Of a DNA stretch of 17,734 nt, positions 1 to 10,216 are shown piece by piece (position 1 is the stretch's first letter; each line of letters opens with the position of its first letter). The stretch is from Saksenaea vasiformis B4078 (Eukaryota > Mucoromycota > Mucoromycetes > Mucorales > Saksenaeaceae), in NCBI GenBank assembly GCA_000697055.1, contig JNDT01000534.1, forward strand, positions 1 through 17,734. The letters run 5' to 3'. Below the pieces are notes generated by a model. It was not told the origin of the DNA and did not search any database. It saw nothing but the letters and a program-made list of their open reading frames with translations. Position numbers and translations under genes: made by a program.

Positions 1-771
1 GCGTTGAGAAAATCGAGGAAGTTCCCCTTGTCGTTGCTGACGGTGCTGAGACTTTGACCAAGACCAAGGACGCTGTTGCCTTGTTGAAGACCCTCAACGC
101 CTACGCTGATGTCGTCAAGGTTTCCAACTCTCGCAAGCTCCGTGCTGGTAAGGGTAAGATGAGAAACAGACGCCACCGCCAGCGCCGTGGTCCTCTTGTC
201 ATCTACAACGAGGACAATGGTCTTGTCAAGGCTTTCCGCAACTTGCCTGGCGTTGAGGTCGTCAACGTCCGCCGCCTTAACTTGTTGCAGCTCGCTCCTG
301 GTGGTCACCTTGGTCGTTTCATCATCTGGACCCAGAGCGCCTTCGCTTTGTTGGATGAGCTCTACGGTACCTATGAAGCTCCTGCCACCTTGAAGAAGGA
401 CTATGTCTTGCCTGCTCACATCATGACCAACCCTGATGTCGCTCGTCTCATCAACTCTGATGAAATCCAGTCTGTTGTCCGCCCCGCTGGTCCTAAGCAC
501 GAGAAGCGTCCCTTCACCCAGAAGAAGAACCCTCTCCGCAACCAGGGTGTCATGAACCGCCTTAACCCCTACGCTCAGGTCCTTCGTCGCGCTGAGATCA
601 TCGCTGCTGAGAAGCGCAAGGCTGGCAAGGTCGCCAAGGCCCAGCCCAAGAAGAAGGGTGTCAGCACTGCTGCCTCCGCCAAGTGTAAGTTCTTGATCTG
701 CATTTGTTGATCTGCTCAACTAATTGATTTCTTTATTATATCTAGTCTTGGAAACTCTCCACAGTGCTTAA
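1..771 (+). CDS. RPL4: 60S ribosomal protein L4 (uL4), 3' part; start lies outside the window
   Basis: Large-subunit ribosomal protein uL4, whose extended loop lines the peptide exit tunnel. The window opens inside a coding exon (frame from base 3), so the N-terminus is missing and about 235 C-terminal residues are visible. Recognition rests on the strongly conserved core RAGKGKMRNRRHRQRRGP, followed by IYNEDNG, KAFRNLPGVE, LAPGGHLGRF and KKNPLRNQGVMNRLNPYA, and then a Lys/Ala-rich eukaryotic extension. The exon ends at 684 in phase 1 at a GTAAGT donor. The intron is 685-745 (TCTAG acceptor), and the last exon, 746-771, adds FLETLHSA and a TAA stop. Without splicing the frame would instead end at 710 with a less natural tail (KCKFLICIC). 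Codon use is strongly biased to C/G-ending codons plus CTT/GCT, unlike the kinesin downstream, as expected of a highly expressed gene. Confidence 0.96.
685..745 (+). other. last intron of RPL4
   Basis: A 61-nt GT-AG intron with donor GTAAGT and acceptor TCTAG. A CTAAT sequence lies about 25 nt before the acceptor and could serve as branch point. Splicing joins K and FLETLHSA in frame. Confidence 0.85.
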
Positions 772-778
772 ATGATTA

Positions 779-788
779 AATAAATAAA
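779..788 (+). terminator. RPL4 polyadenylation signals
   Basis: Two overlapping AATAAA hexamers (779-784 and 783-788) start 8 nt after the TAA stop. This is the expected place and sequence for a fungal cleavage and polyadenylation signal. No cleavage site can be seen directly. Confidence 0.5.
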
Positions 789-1086
789 ATCACCACGTGA
801 AGGGTTGCAACCTCAGCTCTATACTGTTTAATTGGTGTTACCATGATTGATTGTTTTTTTTTTCCAGTGTCAGACGTGTAACATTAGCTGGAAAAGCTTT
901 ACTGCCGCTCGGCTTTTCTTTCTGTTTGTCTTACACTTTTCCTTTTTCAATTTAAGGTGACGAATACCTCGTTTGGACTATTCAGTTACGCGCCGTCCAA
1001 TTTTGCGCACGCCACTTTTCGAACACGGCTCAGCCGATCTTGTCCTTCATTTATACCCGGAGCTCACCATTCCAAGCCCCAACGTA
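789..1086. other. intergenic, RPL4 to kinesin
   Basis: About 300 bp between two genes on the same strand. It holds a T-run (855-864), a pyrimidine-rich stretch (about 912-950) that would suit the kinesin promoter or 5' UTR, and no TATA box that I could pick out. The frame open upstream of the kinesin ATG (from about 973) contains no earlier ATG. Confidence 0.5.
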
Positions 1087-4000
1087 ATGCCCAAAGAGGG
1101 TCAGCATCCTACAGCAGCTGTGCAAGTAGGCAAGTTCGGCAAACGATCGGACGTGTTCCGCATACTGATGTCTCGCTAATCCGTAGCTCTGCGAATACGG
1201 CCTCTGACCAATCGTGATCGGTCACAACCTCGATTCGCAAATCTCGCGAACGATGATGTGCTCAGTCTCCATGACAACTCCGTACGAGTTGTCCCTCACA
1301 ACAAACTCTTCACTTTTGATTATATATTTGGACCGGATAGCAAGCAAAGCGAAGTGTTCTCCGCCCTGGGCGAAAAGCTTATTCATAAATTTATAGACGG
1401 TAAAGTGAACAAAAATATTACATGATCATTCCTTGTTTAACGCTTTTGTATAAAAAATATCACAGGTTACAATGTAACCATTCTTGCATATGTAAGTATG
1501 GTATGTAAGGGATTACCAATGACTGAAAAATGGTGGCTTTTATTTGCTGCAGGGCCAAACTTCTTCTGGAAAGACATATACCATGGGTACAGCGCAACAT
1601 AGTGGACGACCTGACATGGAGGAAGAGGGCATTGTTCCGCGAGCAATGGCCCTCTTATTTTCGCTGCTTCAGCAAAACGACAACCGCCCTATATCTCCTA
1701 CCTCCTCCGTTTCATCATCTACTTCTGCGTCCCGCGGCCGCCTCCGACCACTTTCAAGGATTTCTAACCCTTCGCGCAGCAGCAACAATGGACAACCACA
1801 TCATAAATTTTCGATTAAAGTGTCTTTTGTTGAGATTTATAACGAAGAGCTCAACGATTTGCTAAATTCAGCACCAGCCGCGGAAAAGACACCTGTGACC
1901 ATACGTGAGGACACAAAAGGACACATCTATTGGACAGGTGTTAAGGAAATGACCGTCCACAGCACGGATGATGTTTTGTTGTACGTGTCCCATCTATTTT
2001 GACGTACTTGTTTTCCTAATGCATTTATCTTTCAGTTTCTTAGAACAAGGAACGCGTAACAGAGCTACTGGTGCGACAGACATGAACGAGAAGTCTTCCC
2101 GTTCCCATGCGATCTTTTCTGTATCGTTGAGGCAAGAAAAATGGGTTCCTGGTTCGTCACTACAGCCAAGCCGTGCTGAAAGCCCTGTCTCCATGAAGAA
2201 CCGAAGACCCAGCAGTGCCATGAACATACGCTCGACAATGAGCGAGTCACGCCACTCAGATGATGGGGAGTGGGTAATCACGAGTTCAAAGTTCCATTTT
2301 GTCGACCTGGCAGGATCAGAAAGGGTAATGAGGGAGATAAATAACAGAACGGAGTGTTTGATACTTGAAATATTAGTTGAAACGTACAGCTGCGGAAGGC
2401 GATCGTCGAAAAGAAGGTATCAATATCAATGCCGGTTTGCTGGCATTAGGCAACGTGATTTCCGCCTTAGGCGATCCTTCGAAGCGAAACACGCATATTC
2501 CCTACCGTGATTCAAAGCTTACTCGCCTGTTGCAAGATTCCCTTGGTGGCAGCGCCACTACCCTCATGATTGCCTGTGCTAGCCCTGCCGGGCATAACCT
2601 TTCCGAGACGCTCAATACTCTTCAGTACGCTAATCGTGCGCGCAACATTAAGAACAAAGTTGAACGGAACGAAGTGGAAGAATGGATGACAACCGACAAC
2701 TTGGAGCTTCTGCGGAGCATGATCGCCAAACTCAAAAACGAACTCCGCCATTTTAAGTCCGGCATGAACGGCGGAAGACCAGAGCCTGACGACATCGATC
2801 CGACGCCAGATGTACCTACTCCGGACATGGATCAACTTTACCAAGAACAACGCATGGTCATTGCTGACCTGAAGCGACAGGTAGAGGAACTAGATGGTGA
2901 AGCATCGGTGACGAGAGAACGAAATCGGGTGGTAGAAGCAGAGCTCAAACGTGCTCGGAAGATGGACTTGATGAGGAAACGCGAAGAAGAACTCCGAACT
3001 GCAAACGATCGCGATTTTCAGCATCTTGTCGAACCTGTTATTGAAGAATATGAGAAAAGCATTTCAAAGCTCGAATCACAGCTCGCCATGGCTCGAGCGG
3101 CGCTCAATCACTCTGATATGGGTTTTGAGGAGCAACAAGCAAAAATGGAACAGTACGAGTTAATGCTTGAAAATCAGACGCAAACGATCATGAACTTACA
3201 ACTGCGACTAACAAAGGTCTCAGAGCGAGAGCAAAACAATGATGCCTATATCGAAGAACTGGAAAGTAAATTGATGCGATCAGCTAATGATGCAGTTCGC
3301 GATCAGGAGCTCCTCAACGAACTAAAAAATAAGATCATGAAGTTCAAAGAAACTGATGAAAATACAGAACAGTATATCCTTGATCTTGAACAGCGTCTGG
3401 CAATTAGCGATGCCGAAAGAGCGAAGCTTACAAAGGCAACAGAAAGCTTGGAAGAACAGATGAACGCTAGCGAAAAGACAAATCAAGAGTTGCGGAAGCA
3501 ACTCAAGCGAGCAAGTAACAACGACACAGAGAAGATGATGTTGAAAGAGCTGGATGAATGGAAGGCAAAATATGCCGCGCTTGAATGCGAACGTAACAGC
3601 TTAAAATCTGAGCTGGAATGTTTACGGTCGGACCAACAGCAACATGCAACCATCTCACATCAACAAGAACAACGAAATAGTTCTATGAATGGGTCCCTGG
3701 ATGTCGAAGGACGGTCGGAACCATCAGACGAAGGGGAGACAAAATCCGGATCACGCCGCCAGGAGTATCGCACAAGTTTGGCTGATGAAAAGGAAACAGG
3801 CACCTCTGCTGCAGCACTTGCAGTCCAATTAGCGGAACAACGAGCAGAGAAAGAAGCACATCGTGTCTGTGAACTAGAGACAGAACTTGCACATTGTCAA
3901 CAGGATCATCAAGAAACGCTCAAAGAATTAGACGAGGTCCTGCAACGATACCAAGAAGCACTAGACCATAGTGAAGCACTAGAAAAGACAGTGAGTTTCC

Positions 4001-7000
4001 CTAACGGTGATGAGGTGGATGATGTCTGTCTAAGTAACGAAATCTCTCGCGCAAAGGAAGAAGCTCATGTACTTGAGCAACAGTCGAACCTAGAGCAAAT
4101 TGCCAAGTTAGAAGAACGGGTCCGTGATTTGCAAACTGTGATTGATCGACGTTCAGAAAAGGAGACTGCAGGCGACGATCTTTTGAAATTGCAAAAGCAA
4201 CTGGATGAAGCACTGCACGAGAAAGAGTTGCATAAATCTCAGATGGCTAACCTCCGTGTTTGTATTGAACGACTCGAATCCGAAGTTCAGCTGGCCTTGA
4301 CAACAGACAATGACTTGCAGACACGAGCAGTCGAGGATAACCTACAAACGCTACCCAAAGAGGAATCTACGCAAACGGCAGCAATGCTGGAAGAGACCAT
4401 GCTCTCGCTGACACGTATACAGTCTAAATACATGGCGGTCCAAAAAGAGCGTGTTGCGTTACAGGCAGATGTGGCAACCGGCGTGCATGAGCGTGAGGCG
4501 ACGGAAAGACGTGTGAAGGAGTTGGAGGTCCTGACCGCAGCACTGATGGGAGAAAAATCGAAAGCGGCATTGCAGATCCAAGCGCTGCAAAAGAACGGTG
4601 TGAATGAGGCAGAAGCGCGTGCTGAACTTATCGGCAGGGATTTACAAATTAAGGAGACATCAGCGCGTCTCCAAGAGCTTGAGGACAAGTTAATGGAGGC
4701 ATGGCATACCACTGGAAAACTAGAACGTCAAGTGCAGGAAGCTCATGTCGATCGAGACGGTTTGGAAAATCAGCTGTGTGACGCACTGGCCATATTCAAA
4801 GACTGTAAAGCTGAAAATGAGCGTCTTCATATCGCGTTGCGAGAAGGACAGGCAGAGATAGCAAAACTGCAGGACATGGTTCAACGCAACTCGATAGCAT
4901 TGGACAAAGATCAGGCAGCATGGGCTCAGGAGCTCGATCACTTGCGCTCTCGAACGACCGAACTCGAATCTGAATTGAATGTGAAGGATGCACTTGTCCA
5001 GAAGATCCAGAAAGAGCTTGATCAGACGCACGCATTATTAAAAGGAGCTGAAGACCAACGAGAAGCGCTATCGATGGAGCACAAGCAACGTGGAGGTTCA
5101 TTAGATGATATGCAATTGAAAAATGCGGAATTAACACGCAAAATCGAATCCTTAAACGCAGAAAAGGACAAAGTCCTTGAAGAATTTAAAGACAAGGAGA
5201 CATTCTATCAGGAACAGTTAAAGAACGTACATGCTGAAAAAGAGGATGCTGTAGATAGATACAAGGTTGCCGAACTAGCACTGACAGCAGCTACAGAGAA
5301 AACCTCCAGTACGCAGGAACGACCGGAAAACCAGGTAGCAACGGCTCTTCAAGAGAAGGAGGCTTTGGTTAGCAAACTGCGCGAAGCAGAAGAATTACTG
5401 GAGAATGAAAGACTAGAAACGCTACGCCAAATTAAATCATTAGAAGAAAAAACAAGCCGTTCATCGATGGATAAAGCAGAGCTACGAAAGAAAGTGAAAC
5501 AAGTCGAAGACGAGCTTGCCGCTGCTAAGAATCGCAACACAATGACGAGTAAAGAAGCGCTGGCAAGAGTCAAAGAACTAGAACAACTTTTAGAAACCGA
5601 AAAGAAGCAGCGGGAGCGGTTAGCTGCAGACGCGACAAAAGTACGGCAGCAAGAAGAATCGATGAAGGATACAGCAGCAATGGCGCGACGCTTGGCGACA
5701 TTGGAGGAAGAATTTGCTAATGCAAAACGTGTGGATGAGGAACGCCTGGCGTTGATCGGCGAATTAGAATCATTAGCAGCTGAACTCGGAGAGGAACTTC
5801 AAAGTGCAAAGACGAATATTCAGGAGAAGGACACGCACCTGGATACCCTTCGCGGACAGGTGGAATCCCATTTGCGTACAATCAGTGAGCTTTCGGACCA
5901 AATAGAAAAAGCCAAGTTTATGGATAGCGTGGCCAAGGCTACTACACATGGTAGTGACGTTTCCACGTTGTATGAGGAGCGGATAACGAAATTGGAGGAC
6001 GATGTGAAGCGGCTAGTTGATGAAAACGAGGAGTATGCTCGTCTGTCCGAGGAACTTGAGAAGGAGGTGGGACGCATGACTAAGGAGCTTGGAGCTGTAT
6101 CACAGGATTTGGAAATGAGTGAAAAGGCGGTACAAATGAGTGAGGCAAAAGTCCACGAGCTCAAGCAGCAGGCGGCAGCGTTACAAAAAACATTGACGGA
6201 TTTGGAGAGGAGCCATGATATGCAGATGCAGGCACTTCAAAAGAAGGCGATGACGACAACGATGACGGCTAGTGAGGTGGTGGGACCAATGGTCAATGTG
6301 GAGGAGGAGTACGATGAAGCGAAGGGACAGTTGGCAAGGGCACTGGAAAAAATCCAGAACATGAATGCAGTACAAGAGCGAATGACTGAGCTTACGCGTG
6401 AGAATGCGGAGCTGCTGGATTGTGTTGCCGAACTTGACAAGCAACTGTCCGAGCAGCAGGAGACTAAGGATGCAGAGATGCAGATGCTCCAAGCAAAAAT
6501 TGCTGATCTGGTATCCAAAAATAATTACGTGGAAGAACTGACCTCTCGGGGATCCGACGCCAAATCTGATCCATCAGGTGGCGAGAACAAGAATAACATG
6601 GCCACACGGGGGTCTGCTGAACAGCAACCGGAAGAAGGAGGGCAACAATCAATGCCACCGTCCCCCGATATTAGCGTACCTGAATCGCCCATTACCTCGA
6701 GCGATGAGCAGCAGGCAGATTACTATGAAAGAAGCTTGAAGGAGCTTCGAGCAGCTTTGAAAGCTGCGGAGAATGACGCCAAGACGCATCAACGTACCAT
6801 CACTCAACTGGAAGCTAAACTTGGATCAACCGACGAGGCACTGCAAGATTGCCGACACCAAATGGGCGAATCCGCGCATGATTCCGCAAAGGAAATCCAA
6901 GCATTGCAAGACCAGTTGGGTGAAATGAAACAACAGATAGACCAGCTGACGATGAAAGTCGCGGAGGAAAAGAAACAAAAGGAAAGAGCGGAACGAGCAC

Positions 7001-7065
7001 GGGCTATTTTAGAAGAGCGTTTGGAGAGCCTCATAAGCAAGAAGAGTAAATTTATTTGCTTCTAG
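1087..7065 (+). CDS. kinesin-4 family motor protein, six exons, about 1895 residues
   Basis: Microtubule motor. Exons: 1087-1129, 1187-1399, 1466-1491, 1553-1980, 2036-2324, 2377-7065. The motor starts at [11 protein letters not shown] (residues 12-22). P-loop GQTSSGKT is at 95-102, switch I NEKSSRSH at 254-261 and switch II DLAGSE at 327-332. The stretches [35 protein letters not shown] and [17 protein letters not shown] mark the kinesin-4 (KIF4/KIF21-like) class. The motor ends near residue 430. Almost all of the rest is Glu/Lys/Gln-rich heptad-like coiled coil for dimerisation, broken by a Pro/Ser-rich spacer at bases 6540-6720. Two Ser-rich insertions (about residues 135-177 and 270-318) enlarge the motor. 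The protein ends SKKSKFICF; the Cys/His region of animal chromokinesins is not seen. The start is the first ATG in frame upstream of the motor. Exon 1 joins by an apparent GC-AG intron. Cargo is not predictable. Confidence 0.94.
1130..1186 (+). other. apparent GC-AG intron 1 of the kinesin gene
   Basis: A 57-nt intron with donor TAG|GCAAGT and acceptor CCGTAG. Splicing gives [12 protein letters not shown], the canonical first strand of a kinesin motor. The in-frame TAA at 1177-1179 rules out read-through. No GT donor in the right phase gives a kinesin-like join: one GT at 1100 fits phase but removes the VQV strand. Confidence 0.75.
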
Positions 7066-8287
7066 ATAACACCTGTAATTATCCTTTTTTGATTAAATCA
7101 TGGCATTATTTCTTTATTTCTAAGAAGCACGGTTGTAGGATCAAGTGAAAACCCGAAAAACAAGGGCCAAGATGGATTGGAAATGACAGCTTTCGCTTAC
7201 TAAAAAGTGCGTCTTGGATGTAGCGAATGCATGCACTTGCGCAGTAGAATGTGTCATCACCATTGTAATTACTTTTATTATCACCATGGTTACACGTGCT
7301 GTCATTGACGTTACTAATGCCAAGGATAGAATGCATAGGTGTTGAAACGAAAGAAAGGGATACTTGTTTTTTTTCATACTCAGGTTCTGGACAGGAATGA
7401 AATTAACGGCAACGATTGTTTGTTTTTTAATCATCCATATTGATTCGTCGATGCTTGATTTGGTTATAGTCCATGTGCTATTTGCTTCAGCAATGTTAGA
7501 AAAGATGAAAGAACTGGCGCATTCAACATAGAATAGATCTATACGAATGATTGGTGATTACAACAGCATTGAGCTCGGGGTAAACTTGAATTGAATGGTT
7601 GTCCGCCTTCCGGAGAAAGCAAAAAAGGAGATGGTATTATTTTACAGTTTTTGGCGCTAAAGGTCCTTCTTTGACGACATCGGGTAGGTGAGCACGGCGA
7701 TGCCAACAACGTGTACGACAGGGGAGAGAGAGAAAAAAAAGAGAAAAAGTACGATTCATTAGTACCCTAAAAAGATTCTCCGGGGCTAACTAATACAAAG
7801 AGCATTTGCAACACATCCTGATTGGCAATGTAAGGGGTTGAGGGAGTCCGATAAACAAACATATTGAGATGGGACCATGATGAGGCCATTCTTATCAATC
7901 CGATGTAAGGGAAAGACAAGCAATAAGATGGACTGAGCAGAAAAAGGAGAAAATAGGCCACACCTTAATCCCCACTCATTCAACCACGATCTTTTTTCCC
8001 TCTCTTTTTTTTATCTTTTCTTTGTTATCTCTTTGTTCTCTTTCTCTCCTATACAGCCTGTAGCCTTCTGATTTGGGAAAGTTAGCATCATGCTCGCGCG
8101 TAACTTGTCATCAAACCTTTTTAGATTGCACGCGTCAAACAATAGGCTCACACACATAACAAACATAACGCATATACGCATTGAACTCGCGCCTCACATC
8201 ATAACAAAAACAACAAAAAAGTAATTAAACTCGTCACAAGTCCGTTTTACTTTTTGTTATTTATCGTTTCTGTAGTAACTCGAAACA
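7066..8287. other. gene-poor intergenic stretch after the kinesin
   Basis: About 1.2 kb with no convincing gene on either strand. It holds the kinesin 3' UTR, an A/G-rich run (about 7725-7750) and, from about 7986 to 8055, a long pyrimidine tract ending CCTATACAG. That tract could be a core-promoter CT block or a 5'-UTR intron acceptor for the small ORF that follows. Short minus-strand open frames (7106-7434, 7767-7983) lack any family signature or consistent splice pattern. Confidence 0.5.
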
Positions 8288-8631
8288 ATGATCAAGTTAG
8301 TCGGGGTATATCATATGATGGTCAGTGCACGCCCATTCAAAAACCGATATTATCGGTCGATGGTACCAAAGGAAAACGTCGGAGAAGCTGCGACTGCAAT
8401 CAATAAACGTTTGGCTACTACGTAAGTCCCCCACAATCGCGCCCTTTTGTCTTTGTCTCTCGTTTTTACTCCCCTTTTTTTGCCAATGTCGCAATAGTTT
8501 AATTGTCATTCCGATTTCGCCAACCGATGACGAAAGACGACGCATCCGCAAAGCCCGTACATGCATCTATTTCTTTCTTTTTTATCACTATTATTTATAA
8601 CTGACATGTCTGCATTACACTTTAAGTTTAG
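8288..8631 (+). CDS. possible small spliced gene, about 65 residues, unknown function
   Basis: I do not recognise the family. ATG at 8288 (context AAACAATGA, A at -3) opens MIKLVGVYHMMVSARPFKNR and continues in frame to a consensus GTAAGT donor. Exon 1 is 8288-8421 (phase 2). Intron 1, 8422-8497, is 76 nt with acceptor CAATAG. Exon 2 continues LIVIPISPTDDERRRIRKA. It can then either run to a TAA at 8598-8600, adding a hydrophobic tail rich in Phe and Tyr, or use a GTACAT donor at 8557, with CTGAC branch point and TTTAAG acceptor, to end at TAG 8629-8631 (exon 3 from 8627) with a final Leu. The N-terminus is hydrophobic then basic, which could suit a small membrane or mitochondrial protein; this is only inference. 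Chance ORF with splice-like sites remains possible. Confidence 0.4.
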
Positions 8632-9130
8632 AATTAGCTTTTTTAGTTTTCCCTATAATAGATCTAGACCGAACTCGCACTTTGTTCGGGCGAACTGATT
8701 GCACAAAAAAGAAAAAATTTACGCTTTAGTTGATCATGCGCAAAAAAAAAAAGAAAGAATAAAAAAGAAGGGGTACATATTTGAATAAGTAGGGAGGTAG
8801 GGGCGCTTCTCTAGCTCCTCGACGTGTAAGGATCATGAGTATGGAGTGGGAAACAGGTGATTATGACTATAGTAGTTGGATTAACCTTATTGCTTTTTGG
8901 AGTGCATACTTTATTGGACCCCGTGATATTGTGGCATGCTACTTATGGGTATGAGGTAGACTCAAAAAAAAAGCCTTTCAACATTATAATGCAAATACTC
9001 TGTTTCTAGCTTTGGAACTGCTATCCCAAATTGTATGCATATCCAGCTACTTGTATAAAATCATCCCCCGATTGAATTTTTAGAGATCAATTACTCTTCT
9101 TTTTGTTTTATTATTGTTACCTTGCCCACG
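8632..9130. other. upstream region of the homeobox gene
   Basis: About 500 bp of AT-rich DNA with several A-runs (near 8703-8768 and 8964) and no open frame of note. It probably contains the homeobox promoter; a TATA box is listed separately. Confidence 0.5.
9054..9060 (+). promoter_or_regulatory. TATA box of the homeobox gene
   Basis: TATAAAA lies 71 nt before the proposed ATG at 9131. The interval is AT-rich and contains no other ATG before 9131, leaving room for a short 5' UTR. Assigned by sequence and position only. Confidence 0.4.
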
Positions 9131-10216
9131 ATGGAAATCACAAAAGTAAAGCAGCTTGCTAGAAAGGATTGCAGGTTCGCTAACGAATCCTTTTATTTTA
9201 CTTTTTTTTTATCTAGCCGCCTATGTTTCATCCACTCGTATTGTTTAACGATATACCTTCAAGTCGCTTGACCGCATCGCTCAACAAAAATCCCATTCAG
9301 CAGCAGCATTTGATCGATCGACATCGAGAACGCACCATGGAAATGTTGGATCACAATGCACAATTATGGGCATCGGCCAAATCCGTCTTGAATGACTCGT
9401 TAGGTAGGTCTAACTCTCGACGTTGCTTTCTGTATTTATTGTTTTCCCACAGAACAACACCAAAAACAAGTACAGCAGGAACTCAATGTTTCCCCGAGTA
9501 TTTCAACATCCAGCACCTCTTCTGATTCCAGCTGGACAAGCACCAGTAGTTCTTGTGACAGCCTTTCGACTGTCGAAACATCGCCCAGCATGATGCCCGT
9601 TGTTATCCAGACAACAACCAGCACGACAACGCCACCTCACAGCAGCAACACTTTTGCAGATTACCATACACCCGTAAAAACGATGGCGGCCACGATCCCC
9701 CCGCCGCCACTACCCCAAGACACATCGTCGTCGTCGTTGCTCACCAATAAAGACATTAAAAAGCGACGTCGCGGCAATTTGCCCAAAGAAGTAACAGAGT
9801 ACCTCAAACGCTGGCTGGTTCAACATAAAAAGCATCCTTATCCATCGGAAAAGGAAAAGGCCGAGCTCGCACATCGCACTGGTCTAACGATGAACCAGAT
9901 CAGCAATTGGTTTATCAATGCACGTCGTCGAATTTTGCAGCCTATGATTGAATCCGAAAATCTTCATGCACAATTGATGGCTTATCCAGACATGATCCAT
10001 TTCGAAAAAAAACGACGCCAACTAGATATCTATGCATATCAAGGTTTTGCAGGTAGGTAAAAGAAAAAAGAACAATAATACCATGCAAGGAAATGGTTTT
10101 CTTATCTTGATAACGCAGACGCCTATGAATCAGACAATGCACGTCGAACAATGTTTCGCCGTACCAAACTCCCAAACTTTGATTACGATGGTCGCTACTT
10201 CCTGGAAATGCGATGA
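9131..10216 (+). CDS. TALE-class homeodomain transcription factor, four exons, 299 residues
   Basis: Nuclear sequence-specific DNA-binding regulator. Exons: 9131-9145, 9217-9403, 9453-10052, 10119-10216. The homeodomain spans about residues 170-232, with basic arm KKRRRGNLPKEV, the three-residue TALE loop extension around HKKHPYPSEKEK, and recognition helix QISNWFINARRRILQPM (Asn51 equivalent at residue 223), closest by eye to MEIS/PREP/TGIF and fungal homeobox_KN proteins. Upstream is a Ser/Thr/Pro-rich disordered segment (about 78-165) with a poly-Pro run; downstream is a short basic tail ending DYDGRYFLEMR. The start at 9131 was preferred because ACGATGG is a strong context (A at -3, G at +4) and intron 9146-9216 has a CTAAC branch point and TCTAG acceptor in phase 0. 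If that intron lies in the 5' UTR, translation begins at ATG 9223 instead and loses seven residues. Target genes are not predictable. Confidence 0.92.

Noticed and set aside
957..1217. Open frames upstream of and within the first kinesin exons
   Set aside because: They overlap kinesin exons 1-2 in the wrong frame or lack an ATG; the motor homology fixes the coding frame.
2512..7040. Many minus-strand frames opposite the kinesin coiled coil
   Set aside because: They are shadows of the biased Glu/Lys/Gln-rich coding strand; none has independent domain content.
9171..9190. tRNA T-loop-like GGTTCG...AATCC
   Set aside because: It is an inverted repeat inside the homeobox intron; no acceptor stem, D-arm or anticodon arm fits around it.
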